Positions 25,971-33,785 of a DNA stretch of 64,000 bases are shown here, piece after piece (within the stretch, counting starts at the first letter, position 1; the number at the start of each line of letters is the position of its first letter). The stretch is taken from contig NZ_CP109162.1 in NCBI RefSeq assembly GCF_035920445.1, positions 5,332,001-5,396,000 on the forward strand, given 5' to 3'. Made by a program: the position numbers and the translations under genes. The notes beneath the pieces were generated by a model. It was given only the letters and a program-made list of their open reading frames with translations, was not told the DNA's origin and ran no database searches. The stretch is from Nocardia sp. NBC_01730. GTDB taxonomy: Bacteria > Actinomycetota > Actinomycetes > Mycobacteriales > Mycobacteriaceae.

Positions 25971-26348
25971 GTGACCAGCGACATCCTCGAGCACCCGGAC
26001 AGCACGGTGGGTGAAATCGCCGCGCGCACCGGTCTTCCGCAGAGTGCGGTGTCCACGGCGGTGGCCCGGCTGAAGGAGGCAGGGGCGATCATCACGACGG
26101 TCGACCCGCGCGACCGGCGGCGCTCACTCGTGCGCAGGGCCGAGCACGCTTCGCGGCGCGTAGCCCAGGTGCGGGCGACACCGGTGGATGACGCGGTGGC
26201 GGCGGCACTGGCCGACACCAACCCGGCTGCCGTGCGCGAGGTGCTCGACGCGCTCGGCACGTTGACTCGCCACCTGCGTCCGCGTGAACCGCGGGTCACC
26301 GATCGAAACTCCCCCCGCAGCAATCGAACTCCGCGCGTCGCGCGCTGA
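25971..26348 (+). CDS. MarR-type winged-helix regulator, short or N-terminally damaged
   Basis: Encodes 125 residues with a clear winged helix: STVGEIAARTGLPQSAVSTA, then VARLKEAGAIITTVDPRDRRRSLV. MarR relatives usually have 25-40 more residues ahead of this. Here GTG 25971 is the first possible start, has no ribosome site, and follows an in-frame stop at 25950. An upstream frame in another phase (25780-25974, beginning MTFSSQAQSQPHRQ) ends just past the start, so a frameshifted longer gene is possible. It is convergent with puuE. Confidence 0.55.
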   Translation: MTSDILEHPDSTVGEIAARTGLPQSAVSTAVARLKEAGAIITTVDPRDRRRSLVRRAEHASRRVAQVRATPVDDAVAAALADTNPAAVREVLDALGTLTRHLRPREPRVTDRNSPRSNRTPRVAR

Positions 26349-26381
26349 TCCAACGGCTCTCACCGCCGCGCCCGTCCAGGC

Positions 26382-27290
26382 TCAGGCCGAGAGTCGTGCC
26401 GGATGCTCCTTCTGCCAGTGTTCGGCGATATCGATGCGGCGGGTGATCCAGACCTGGTCGTGCGATTGCACATGGTCGAGCAACCGCTCCAGCGCGGCGG
26501 TGCGAGCGGGACGACCGACCAGCCTGCAGTGCAGCCCGATCGACAGCATCTTCGGACTGCCCTCCGCACCTTCGCGATACAGCACGTCGAAGGCGTCGCG
26601 CAGATGCGCGAAGAACTGCTCGCCGGTGGGGAATCCGGCGGGCGAGGCGAAACGCATGTCGTTGGTGTCCAGGGTGTAGGGCACCACCAGATGGTCCCGG
26701 TCGTGCACCCGCACCCAGTACGGCAGGTCGTCGGCGTAGGAGTCCGAGTCGTAGACGAACCCGCCGTGCTCCACCACCAGCTCACGGGTGTGCGGCGAGT
26801 CGCGGCCGGTGTACCAGCCGAGCGGCGCGGCGCCGGTCAGTTCGGTCAGGATGCGGACCGCCTCCGCCATGTGCGCGCGTTCGGTGCCGCGGTCGGCCAG
26901 CTGGTAGGACTTCCAGCGCAGGCCGTGGCAGGCGATCTCGTGGCCGAGATCGCGAAAGGCGGCCACCGCCTCGGGGTTTCGCTGCATAGCACGGGCAACG
27001 GCGAATATGGTCAAGGGCAGCTCGCGCCGATCGAAGACGCGAAGCACCCGCCACAGCCCAGCACGGGAGCCGTATTCGTAGAGCGATTCCATGCTCATAT
27101 GGCGGTTCGGAAACGCTTCCGCCGGAGTCATTTCCGAAAGAAATGTCTCGGAGTGCGCGTCACCGTCGAGGACGCTGTTCTCGCCACCTTCCTCGTAGTT
27201 GAGCACGAACTGGACCGCGATCCGCGCGTCACCCGGCCATTTCGGGTCGGGTGGCCTCGGGCCGTAGCCGACGAAATCCCGTTCGTTCAT
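26382..27290 (-). CDS. puuE: Allantoinase, PuuE type
   Basis: Opens the allantoin ring to allantoate. This 302-residue protein belongs to the polysaccharide-deacetylase-fold allantoinases, not the amidohydrolase type. Signatures are RDFVGYGPRPPDPKWPGDARIAVQ at the N-terminus (FVGYG), FVLNYEEGGE, YGSRAGLWR, the CHG metal-site motif (IACHGLRWKSYQ) and WYTGRDSPHTRELV. The ATG overlaps the stop of the last 26-codon micro-ORF (ATGA) and uses the same GAGAGGACAC ribosome site. It is the last gene of the purine operon. Confidence 0.92.
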   Translation of the reverse strand: MNERDFVGYGPRPPDPKWPGDARIAVQFVLNYEEGGENSVLDGDAHSETFLSEMTPAEAFPNRHMSMESLYEYGSRAGLWRVLRVFDRRELPLTIFAVARAMQRNPEAVAAFRDLGHEIACHGLRWKSYQLADRGTERAHMAEAVRILTELTGAAPLGWYTGRDSPHTRELVVEHGGFVYDSDSYADDLPYWVRVHDRDHLVVPYTLDTNDMRFASPAGFPTGEQFFAHLRDAFDVLYREGAEGSPKMLSIGLHCRLVGRPARTAALERLLDHVQSHDQVWITRRIDIAEHWQKEHPARLSA

Positions 27291-27367
27291 TCGGTGTCCT
27301 CTCTGGCATGAGCGGGAGGCCCTCCGTGGTTACGCAGGCTGCCTCCTCCGGGCCTTGACCCGCTCAT
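27287..27367 (-). CDS. Micro-ORF A5 (26 aa), coupled to puuE
   Basis: Same as A1-A4 except that the last residue is Glu instead of Ala, because the last bases lead into puuE. Its TGA overlaps the puuE ATG. The puuE start is not in a 12-bp stem, unlike A2-A5. Confidence 0.5.
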   Translation of the reverse strand: MSGSRPGGGSLRNHGGPPAHAREDTE

Positions 27368-27444
27368 GCCGTGTCCTCTCTGGCATGAGCGGGAGGCCCT
27401 CCGTGGTTACGCAGGCTGCCTCCTCCGGGCCTTGACCCGCTCAT
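27364..27444 (-). CDS. Micro-ORF A4 (26 aa)
   Basis: Identical to A1-A3. Coupled at both ends by ATGA overlaps. Confidence 0.5.
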   Translation of the reverse strand: MSGSRPGGGSLRNHGGPPAHAREDTA

Positions 27445-27521
27445 GCCGTGTCCTCTCTGGCATGAGCGGGAGGCCCTCCGTGGTTACGCAGGCTGCCTCC
27501 TCCGGGCCTTGACCCGCTCAT
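27441..27521 (-). CDS. Micro-ORF A3 (26 aa)
   Basis: Identical to A1 and A2, in the next reading phase because 77 is not a multiple of three. Coupled at both ends by ATGA overlaps. Confidence 0.5.
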   Translation of the reverse strand: MSGSRPGGGSLRNHGGPPAHAREDTA

Positions 27522-27598
27522 GCCGTGTCCTCTCTGGCATGAGCGGGAGGCCCTCCGTGGTTACGCAGGCTGCCTCCTCCGGGCCTTGACCCGCTCAT
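27518..27598 (-). CDS. Micro-ORF A2 (26 aa)
   Basis: Identical to A1. Start and stop overlap A1 and A3 as ATGA. The start codon lies in the 12-bp stem formed with the end of A1. Confidence 0.5.
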   Translation of the reverse strand: MSGSRPGGGSLRNHGGPPAHAREDTA

Positions 27599-27675
27599 GC
27601 CGTGTCCTCTCTGGCATGAGCGGGAGGCCCTCCGTGGTTACGCAGGCTGCCTCCTCCGGGCCTTGACCCGCTCAT
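27595..27675 (-). CDS. Micro-ORF A1 (26 aa)
   Basis: Starts MSGSRPGGGSLRNHGG and ends PPAHAREDTA. Its ATG overlaps the allantoicase stop and its TGA overlaps the start of A2, both as ATGA. Basic, Gly/Pro-rich; no known family. Confidence 0.5.
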   Translation of the reverse strand: MSGSRPGGGSLRNHGGPPAHAREDTA

Positions 27676-28649
27676 GCGCCGAGCTCCCCGTACAGCCGTA
27701 GCCGCGCGAGCCCGCCGTCGGGATAGATGTCCAGGCGAACCTCCTCCACCGACGCGGCCATCGGCGCGATCGGAAAACGGTGCCTGGTGTCGGGCAGCAG
27801 CGCGGTACGCGGCAACAACTCCAGCTCGGTGCCGTCGCTGGTGCGGCCGGTGAGCCGGGCCGCGCCCGGACTGTTGCCGAGGAAGTAGGAGGTGTCGAGC
27901 TCGGCGAGCCGGATCATTCCGGGCCCGGCCAGCCGGATGTGCACCCAGTCGTTGCCGTCATCCCTGCGACGGGCGGTCTCCCAGCCGTCGCCCATGCGCC
28001 TGGCCAGTCCCGGATAGAGCAACTGATTGGGCGAGCTGTAGAAGCGATTGGAGCAGTCCAGCACCAGCGCGCCGTTCTCCAGCGCGGCCAGATCCAGCGG
28101 GCCGATGCCGAGCAGTCTCCGGTCGGGCCTGCCCTCGCCGTGCACCCGCAGCCTGGCCACGCCGCCGTCGGGGTGCATGGTGAGTTTCACATGCGTCCAG
28201 CGCTTCTCACTCTCGACGGTGAAAAGGTTGCGGCTGTCTCCCACGACCGGGGAACGGTCGATCAGCACGACCCAATCATCGTGCGCGGCAATGGAATCCG
28301 CAGGCAGATAGTCATCGATCTCCAGCGCGGAGACCGAGACCGCAGGCGGGTAGTTGCCCGTGAACCAAGCGGTGTCGACCACGATCCCGCGGATCACGCC
28401 TGGCACGCCGAGCCGCACGATCGCCGAGTCGTCACCGGGCCGTCCGCGATGTCTGCGAGTCTCCCAGCCGTCGTAGATCTGCCCCTTGTGCCCGAAGGTG
28501 GACGGCCGGTAATCGGCCGGGCCCGGGTTGATCAAATTCTCCTTCTCCGCGAAGAATTCGTCATCGGCCCAGATCACCGCGCCGCCGAGCGGACGAACCG
28601 CCAGATCCGGCAGCAGCGTGAACTCTTCGTTCTCTACGAGATCGCGCAT
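27672..28649 (-). CDS. alc: Allantoicase
   Basis: Hydrolyses allantoate to ureidoglycolate and urea. It has 325 residues made of two tandem jelly-roll repeats, as in the family. Repeat one has DDSAIVRLGVPGVIRGIVVDTAWFTGN; repeat two has NDWVHIRLAGPGMIRLAELDTSYFLGN. Each ends with a PDGG-ARLR(V/L)-GE strand. An early DEFFAEKENLINPG segment is also typical. ATG 28649 overlaps the stop of the last 23-codon micro-ORF (TGATG) behind AGGAGGTGTG, and its own stop overlaps micro-ORF A1. Confidence 0.95.
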   Translation of the reverse strand: MRDLVENEEFTLLPDLAVRPLGGAVIWADDEFFAEKENLINPGPADYRPSTFGHKGQIYDGWETRRHRGRPGDDSAIVRLGVPGVIRGIVVDTAWFTGNYPPAVSVSALEIDDYLPADSIAAHDDWVVLIDRSPVVGDSRNLFTVESEKRWTHVKLTMHPDGGVARLRVHGEGRPDRRLLGIGPLDLAALENGALVLDCSNRFYSSPNQLLYPGLARRMGDGWETARRRDDGNDWVHIRLAGPGMIRLAELDTSYFLGNSPGAARLTGRTSDGTELELLPRTALLPDTRHRFPIAPMAASVEEVRLDIYPDGGLARLRLYGELGA

Positions 28650-28720
28650 CACACCTCCTGTGTTCTGCGGGACACCCGCACCCGGTCGGCGCCGATGAGC
28701 GCTGCGCGATTGTGTCTCAT
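28649..28720 (-). CDS. Micro-ORF B3 (23 aa), coupled to allantoicase
   Basis: Identical to B2. Its TGA shares one base with the allantoicase ATG, and its last codons contain the AGGAGGT ribosome site of allantoicase. Confidence 0.5.
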   Translation of the reverse strand: MRHNRAALIGADRVRVSRRTQEV

Positions 28721-28791
28721 CACACCTCCTGTGTTCTGCGGGACACCCGCACCCGGTCGGCGCCGATGAGCGCTGCGCGATTGTGTCTCAT
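28720..28791 (-). CDS. Micro-ORF B2 (23 aa)
   Basis: Begins MRHNRAALIG and ends VRVSRRTQEV. Overlaps B1 and B3 by one base each as TGATG. Strongly basic. Confidence 0.5.
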   Translation of the reverse strand: MRHNRAALIGADRVRVSRRTQEV

Positions 28792-28910
28792 CACACCTCC
28801 TGTGTTCTGCGGGACACCCGCACCCGGTCGGCGCCGATGAGCGCTGCGCGATTGTGTCTCATCACACCTCCTGTGCCGTACGGGACCGCACCGTTCGAGT
28901 GGCCGTTCAT
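28791..28910 (-). CDS. Micro-ORF B1, 39 aa (16-codon head plus repeat unit)
   Basis: ATG 28910 overlaps the stop of the aldolase gene (ATGA). A head MNGHSNGAVPYGTGGV is in frame with the first repeat unit (MRHNRAALIG to VSRRTQEV). ATG 28862 behind AGGAGGTGTG is an internal alternative start. The stop overlaps B2. Confidence 0.5.
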   Translation of the reverse strand: MNGHSNGAVPYGTGGVMRHNRAALIGADRVRVSRRTQEV

Positions 28911-30136
28911 CGTGGCTCCGGCGGAATCGGTGCACGGGCCACCAAGGCGCGCAGGACCGCTTCGGTCAACTCCGGGGCGCCCGAGTCGTCGCGGGCGCCG
29001 CAGTCGATCCCGCGCAGCACGGTGGCGGCCAGCGCTTCCGCGGTGGCCGGCTCGTCCAGCACGCCGCCGCCGCGCCGGTCCAGGTAGGCCCGCAGACGCG
29101 GCACCGCCACGTCGATCGCCGTGCGGAAGAAGTCGTAGGTAGCCAGCCAGCGGGTGACCAGATGGCCGGGATGCATGTCCCAACCCTGGTAGTAACCGCG
29201 TCGCAGCGAGCGGGCGACCAGGCGGTGATGGTTGTGCAGTGCCGCTTCGGGCTCGGCGTCGGGCACGATCTGGGTGGAGCCGTCGCACACCCACACCCCG
29301 GTCTGCGCGGCCGCCACCTGCATGACTGCCTTGGCGTAGTCGGCGGCCGGGTGGTCGAGCGCCTGGTCCGGCGCGGCGACACCGCAGGCGGCGGTGTAGT
29401 CGTAGGTGCCGAAATGCAGTCCGCTGCACCGCCCCTCGGCCTGTCCGATCATCTCGGCTACCGGCGTGGTGCCGTCCGCGGCGATGATCGCCTGCGGACT
29501 CTCGATCTGCAGTTCGAAACGCAGCGCGCCCTCCGCGATGCCGTAGCCACGTTCGAGGCCGGCGCATAGCTGCCTCAGCGCCGTAACCTGTTGCACAGCA
29601 CGAATTTTCGGCACAGTGAAGATGAACCCGTCCGGTACCCCGCCCGCGCTGTCGAGCACCAATTCGAGCGTTCGCAGGGCACGGTGCCGCTCGCCGCCTG
29701 CCAGGCCCTTCATCCGAATGCCACCGGTCGGGCTTCCGGGCCGTCGCGCCCAGGCCGCGAGCACGGCGCCCGCCGACACGGCGGCGCGGTCCTCCTCGAC
29801 GTCGGCGCGGAAGCCGTAGCCGTCCTCGAAGTCGATCCGCAGGTCCTGGACCGGATCCCGCTCCAGCCGTTTCCGAACGTCCGGCAGCGACGCGGTTCCG
29901 TCGAGGGGCGCCAGCAGGTCGAAATAACGGTCGAGTAGCTCGATCGCGGCCGCGCCCCATTCCCGCGGGGTCGCCTCGGTGACCCGATCGGCGGGGACGT
30001 ACACGGTGTGGATCGGCTGTGTTCTGCCGTGCGGCGGCCTGCTGTTCGAGCCTGGATACCTGCGCCGCAGGTCGGCGTCGACCCCGTCGAGCAGCGCCTC
30101 GATCCTGGCGTGGATATTCGCGGGCACTTTGGTCAC
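28907..30136 (-). CDS. HpcH/HpaI-type aldolase family protein in the purine cluster
   Basis: A 409-residue TIM-barrel protein related to HpcH/HpaI aldolase/citrate lyase (the group often labelled DUF6986). Barrel motifs are QDLRIDFEDGYGFRAD (metal-binding Glu/Asp), FELQIESPQAI (catalytic-site Glu), HFGTYDYTAACG and YYQGWDMHPGHLVTRW. Position between xanthine dehydrogenase and allantoicase suggests action on a two- or three-carbon product of purine ring breakdown, perhaps condensing glyoxylate, but this is inference. GTG 30136 overlaps the xanthine dehydrogenase stop (GTGA). Confidence 0.8.
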   Translation of the reverse strand: MTKVPANIHARIEALLDGVDADLRRRYPGSNSRPPHGRTQPIHTVYVPADRVTEATPREWGAAAIELLDRYFDLLAPLDGTASLPDVRKRLERDPVQDLRIDFEDGYGFRADVEEDRAAVSAGAVLAAWARRPGSPTGGIRMKGLAGGERHRALRTLELVLDSAGGVPDGFIFTVPKIRAVQQVTALRQLCAGLERGYGIAEGALRFELQIESPQAIIAADGTTPVAEMIGQAEGRCSGLHFGTYDYTAACGVAAPDQALDHPAADYAKAVMQVAAAQTGVWVCDGSTQIVPDAEPEAALHNHHRLVARSLRRGYYQGWDMHPGHLVTRWLATYDFFRTAIDVAVPRLRAYLDRRGGGVLDEPATAEALAATVLRGIDCGARDDSGAPELTEAVLRALVARAPIPPEPR

Positions 30137-32937
30137 CGTCGGCCGCCCTCCTCTCGGATCGCACGCCAGATCCGGTCCGCCGTCATCGGCAGCCGGGCCA
30201 CGCGCACTCCCACGGCATCGCGGATCGCGTTGGCCAGGGCGGGCGCGACCGGGTTGTACGGTGATTCGCTCATCGACTTGGCGCCGAGCGGTCCCAGCTC
30301 GTCGGCCGTGTCGGCGAAGTACACCTCGGTGCGTGGCACGTCGGCGAACTGCGGGACGTGGTAGTGCCGCAAGGTCCGTGTGGTCACCACACCATGATCA
30401 CTGCGCATGTCCTCATACAACGCCGAACCGACGGCCTGGGCGACACCGCCCTCCACCTGCCCGCGGCACTGCACCGGGTTGAGCACCGTGCCCGCGTCGG
30501 CGGCATGAACCGACTGGAGAATGCGGACCGAGCCGGTGTCGGGGTGCACGGCGACGCGGACGGCGTGCACGTTGAAGCTCACCGACCTGGGGCTGCCCGC
30601 GTGCTCGCCGTGCGCGGTCAACTCACCGTCGACCAGCAGCTCGTCCGCGCGGAGCAGCCGGTTGCCGCAACGGACGCCGCCGGCCTCCAGCACGCAGTCG
30701 TGCTCGGGAATTCCCGCGAGCTTCGCCGCCCTGGCCAGTATGAGAGCGCGCAGCTCCCGCGCCGCCGCATAGCAGGCGTTACCGGCGACCACGATGCCGG
30801 TGGAGCCGAACGCGCCGGTGTCGTGACCGACCAGGTCGGTGTCGGACTGCCGGATCACGATGCGGGACGCGTCGGTGTCCAGCGCGGTGGCTGCCAGCTG
30901 CGCGTGCACCGTCGTCGTGCCGTTGCCGAATTCCGCCGTGCCGACCCGGATCTCGTAGCGTCCGTCCGGCAGCAGGCTCACCGTCGCGTCCGAATGGTGA
31001 CCGCGCGGCGGAATCGTCGCGATCATCGCGGTGGCCATACCCGTGCCGACCCGCCATTCCGGGCCGGGCGCACGAACATCGTTGCCTCGCAGCAGAGCTC
31101 GCTCGGCGAGGTCGAGACACTGATCCAGGCCGTAGCTGCCGAACACCAGGTCGCCCTCGTTCACCGCGGCGCCGACGAACGGGTCGCCGGGCACCACCAC
31201 GTTGCGCCGCCGGAACTCGAACGGGTCGATGCCGAGCATGCTGGCAAGATCGTCCAACGCCGACTCCACCCCGAAGATCACCTGGCCGAGGCCGTAGCCG
31301 CGGAATGCGCCGGAAGGAAGGTTGTTGGTGTACACCACCTGGGCGTCGACCCGCTTGTTGGCGCAGCGGTAGATCTCCACCGACTCACCGACACCGTGGA
31401 ACATCACTCCCGCACTGTGGTTGCCGTACGCACCGGCATCGGCTAGAACGTCGACGGCCAGCGCGGTCAGCACGCCGTTCGCGTCGGCGCCCGCCGACAC
31501 CGCGACCCGCATCGGATGGCGGCAGGTCGCGGCGGTGAACTCGTCGGAGCGGGTGAACTCGTACTGCACCGGCCTGCCGGTGCGCAGCACGGCCAGCGCG
31601 ATCAGGTCTTCGGCCAGCATCTCCTGCTTGGCGCCGAACCCGCCGCCGACCCGCGCGGCGAACACCCGCACCTGCGCGCGCGACAGCCCGAAAAGGTGGC
31701 ACAGCTCGTCGCGCACCAGGAACGGAACCTGGGTGCTGCACCGGATGACGAGCCTGCCGTCCGCGTCCAGCCACCCGATCCCGCCGTGCGTCTCCATATG
31801 CACGTGCTGCCCGCGCGGCGAATGCCACACACCCCGCACCACGTGCGCCGCGGCGGCCAGACCCGCCACCACGTCGCCGACGGCGCCGTGCACTTCGGCG
31901 ACCAGATTGCGGTCGGCGTCCGCGATTCGCGCGGCGTCCGCTTTGTCTCCATGCAGTTTCGGCGCACCCGGGAGCAGCGCCTCCTCCGGGTCGAACACCG
32001 CGGGCAGAATCTCGTAGTCCACCCGCAGCAGCGCGCACGCCGCACGGGCGACCGCGACGCTCTCCGCCACGACCGCCGCCACACGCTGTCCGACGAAGCG
32101 GACGGTGCGGTCGAGCAGATAGGTGTCATCGGGATCGTCCGCCCGCAGCTGGTGCCGCGCGGTCGAGAACGCGACGGGTGGCGAGTCGGCGTGGGTGAGT
32201 ACCGCATGCACGCCGGGCAGCGCTTCGGCTGCCACGGTGTCGATCGATCGGATCACCGCGTGCGCGTGCGGGCTCGGCAGCACCGCGATATGCAGCGGGG
32301 GCGTCGGAGGCGCCGTGGCGGGATCACCCGGTCGCCCGCCGTCCGCGATGACGCGGGGCAGCACGTCGAAGGTGAAGGGCTCGGTGCCGGTGACGATGCG
32401 GGGTCCGGCCGGAGCCCTGACGCCGCTGCCGACTCGCCCCGTCACCTCGACCCGTTGTGCGGGAGTCGCGTCGGCGGCGAGGTCGTCAGTGGTCGGTGTG
32501 CCCAGCGCCGCTCCGATCGCCCGGTAACCCGTGCATCGACACAGGTTTCCCTTCATCAATTCGGCGTGTTCCGTCTCGGATCCGCCGACCAGTCCTTCGC
32601 TCCCGCAGCCGAGACCGGCGGCTGTGACGACCATGCCCGCGGTGCAGAAACCACATTGGAATCCGGCGTTGTCGAGGAACCTGCGCTGCACCGGGTGCGG
32701 GTCGTCCGGCGTCCCGAGCCCGGCCGCCGTGGTGACGGCACGTCCCGCGGCGCGGTAGGCCGGAAACACGCACGAGTGCACCGTCGCGCCGTCGACCAGG
32801 ACCGAGCACGCGCCGCAATCGCCCGCGTCACAACCCTTTTTCACCGCCAGGTGACCACTGTCGCGCAGCGCGGTCCGCAGGCATTGCCCCGGCCGCACCT
32901 CGATCTCCACGGGCCTGCCGTCTACCTCGAACCTCAT
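30133..32937 (-). CDS. Xanthine dehydrogenase, fused [2Fe-2S] and molybdopterin subunits
   Basis: Oxidises hypoxanthine and xanthine to urate. The 934-residue fusion has an N-terminal ferredoxin domain (C36, C41, C44, C56) and the second [2Fe-2S] domain (C95, C98, C133, C135 in QCGFC and LCRCTGYRAIG). From about 165 onward it is the molybdopterin-binding subunit (GTEPFTFDV; VGGGFGAKQEML; SGAFRGYGLGQ; the near-C-terminal active Glu in KSMSESPYNP). The FAD domain is a separate gene upstream. ATG 32937 overlaps that gene's stop (TGATG). Fusion of small and large subunits without the FAD domain is less usual than the three-gene or one-gene forms. Confidence 0.9.
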   Translation of the reverse strand: MRFEVDGRPVEIEVRPGQCLRTALRDSGHLAVKKGCDAGDCGACSVLVDGATVHSCVFPAYRAAGRAVTTAAGLGTPDDPHPVQRRFLDNAGFQCGFCTAGMVVTAAGLGCGSEGLVGGSETEHAELMKGNLCRCTGYRAIGAALGTPTTDDLAADATPAQRVEVTGRVGSGVRAPAGPRIVTGTEPFTFDVLPRVIADGGRPGDPATAPPTPPLHIAVLPSPHAHAVIRSIDTVAAEALPGVHAVLTHADSPPVAFSTARHQLRADDPDDTYLLDRTVRFVGQRVAAVVAESVAVARAACALLRVDYEILPAVFDPEEALLPGAPKLHGDKADAARIADADRNLVAEVHGAVGDVVAGLAAAAHVVRGVWHSPRGQHVHMETHGGIGWLDADGRLVIRCSTQVPFLVRDELCHLFGLSRAQVRVFAARVGGGFGAKQEMLAEDLIALAVLRTGRPVQYEFTRSDEFTAATCRHPMRVAVSAGADANGVLTALAVDVLADAGAYGNHSAGVMFHGVGESVEIYRCANKRVDAQVVYTNNLPSGAFRGYGLGQVIFGVESALDDLASMLGIDPFEFRRRNVVVPGDPFVGAAVNEGDLVFGSYGLDQCLDLAERALLRGNDVRAPGPEWRVGTGMATAMIATIPPRGHHSDATVSLLPDGRYEIRVGTAEFGNGTTTVHAQLAATALDTDASRIVIRQSDTDLVGHDTGAFGSTGIVVAGNACYAAARELRALILARAAKLAGIPEHDCVLEAGGVRCGNRLLRADELLVDGELTAHGEHAGSPRSVSFNVHAVRVAVHPDTGSVRILQSVHAADAGTVLNPVQCRGQVEGGVAQAVGSALYEDMRSDHGVVTTRTLRHYHVPQFADVPRTEVYFADTADELGPLGAKSMSESPYNPVAPALANAIRDAVGVRVARLPMTADRIWRAIREEGGRR

Positions 32938-33785
32938 CACAATGCACGCTCCCGCAGTTCCTCGGCGACCTCGCGGGCTAGCAGGCCTGCGACGTGCCGA
33001 CGCCAGTCCGGCGAACCGTGCGGGTCGTCGAACCACAAGGCGGAATCGATCGCGCCGACCGCGCCCGCGATCTCGGTCTCGCTCGGCGGCCCAGCGAAAT
33101 CCAGGACGACGGGCCGGATCGTCGCGGCGGTGAGGGTGACAACGCTCCGACCGTCCGGGTCCCGCCGACCCATCACCACGGCACCGGACCGCCCGAGCGG
33201 CGCGAGCGCGATCTTCCGAAAGCTGGTCCGCGCCAACAGACTCGACAGTGGAACGGTGATCGACCGCAGTACGTCACCCTGCCCCAGCACGGTGCGTCCC
33301 GGTTCGAAGACGAAGTCCCGCAAGGGAATACCTCGATCCGAACCATCCGACGCCCACACCAGCGCGACACCGTCGAGTGCGGTCAGCGCCCCGAGCACCG
33401 CACCGGCGGGCAGCGCGAGACAGACGTTGCCGCCCACCGTGGCAGTACGCCATATCTTGTGTGACGCAAGCAGGGCCCGGCAGGACTGCGCGAACAGCAC
33501 GGTTCCCGGCCATCCTTCGCGCAGCACGGGTGTCCCCAGCTCGCGCCCCGGCGCGGCCCCAGCGAATTCGGCCAGGGTGCAAGTCGCGGCGATCTCCAGT
33601 CCGTCCGCCACCACCTCCAAGGCGGGCCACCCCATGGTCGTGATGTCCACCAGCCGCTCCAACCGATCCTGCGGCTCGGAAAACAGAAACGTCCCTCCGG
33701 CGAGAACCGCGGTCGACGCCCCGAGCGCCCCCAGATCCGCCCGTTCGCGCGCGACCACTACCTCCCGGATCGTGTCCAGGTCCAC
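32937..33785 (-). CDS. Xanthine dehydrogenase FAD-binding subunit
   Basis: Passes electrons from the iron-sulfur domain to NAD. The 282-residue CoxM/XdhB-type protein has the FAD pyrophosphate loop VLAGGTFLFSEPQDRLERLVDI, the second flavin motif SHKIWRTATVGGNVCLALPAGA, and the C-terminal CO_deh_flav_C domain. GTG 33785 has GAGGTGAGAC upstream. It is the first gene of this half of the purine operon; the earlier genes lie beyond the 34-45 kb island. Confidence 0.9.
   Translation of the reverse strand: MDLDTIREVVVARERADLGALGASTAVLAGGTFLFSEPQDRLERLVDITTMGWPALEVVADGLEIAATCTLAEFAGAAPGRELGTPVLREGWPGTVLFAQSCRALLASHKIWRTATVGGNVCLALPAGAVLGALTALDGVALVWASDGSDRGIPLRDFVFEPGRTVLGQGDVLRSITVPLSSLLARTSFRKIALAPLGRSGAVVMGRRDPDGRSVVTLTAATIRPVVLDFAGPPSETEIAGAVGAIDSALWFDDPHGSPDWRRHVAGLLAREVAEELRERAL

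Larger units (their letters stand above)
27287..27675 (-). repeat. Five tandem 77-bp repeats forming a coupled micro-ORF array
   Basis: Five copies with exact 77-base period fill the whole gap between allantoicase and puuE; only the last few bases of the final copy differ. On the coding strand each copy is a 26-codon ORF plus stop (81 bases) whose TGA overlaps the next ATG by four bases, and 81 minus 4 is 77. Between copies, CCCGCTCATGCC and GGCATGAGCGGG form a perfect 12-bp stem with the Shine-Dalgarno GAGAGGA in an 11-base loop and the next start codon in the stem. Confidence 0.95.
28649..28862 (-). repeat. Three tandem 71-bp repeats forming a coupled micro-ORF array
   Basis: Three copies with exact 71-base period between the HpcH-type aldolase and allantoicase. 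Each encodes a 23-codon ORF (72 bases with stop) whose TGA shares one base with the next ATG (TGATG), so 72 minus 1 is 71. Each copy ends with a strong AGGAGGTGTG ribosome site for the next. The shared core GACACCCGCACCCGGTCGG (plus strand) also occurs in the array at 57769-57985. Confidence 0.95.

Noticed and set aside
27294..27677. CRISPR array as explanation of the 77-bp repeats
   Set aside because: Units are directly adjacent, 77 bases long and identical with no unique spacers, and no cas genes are present.
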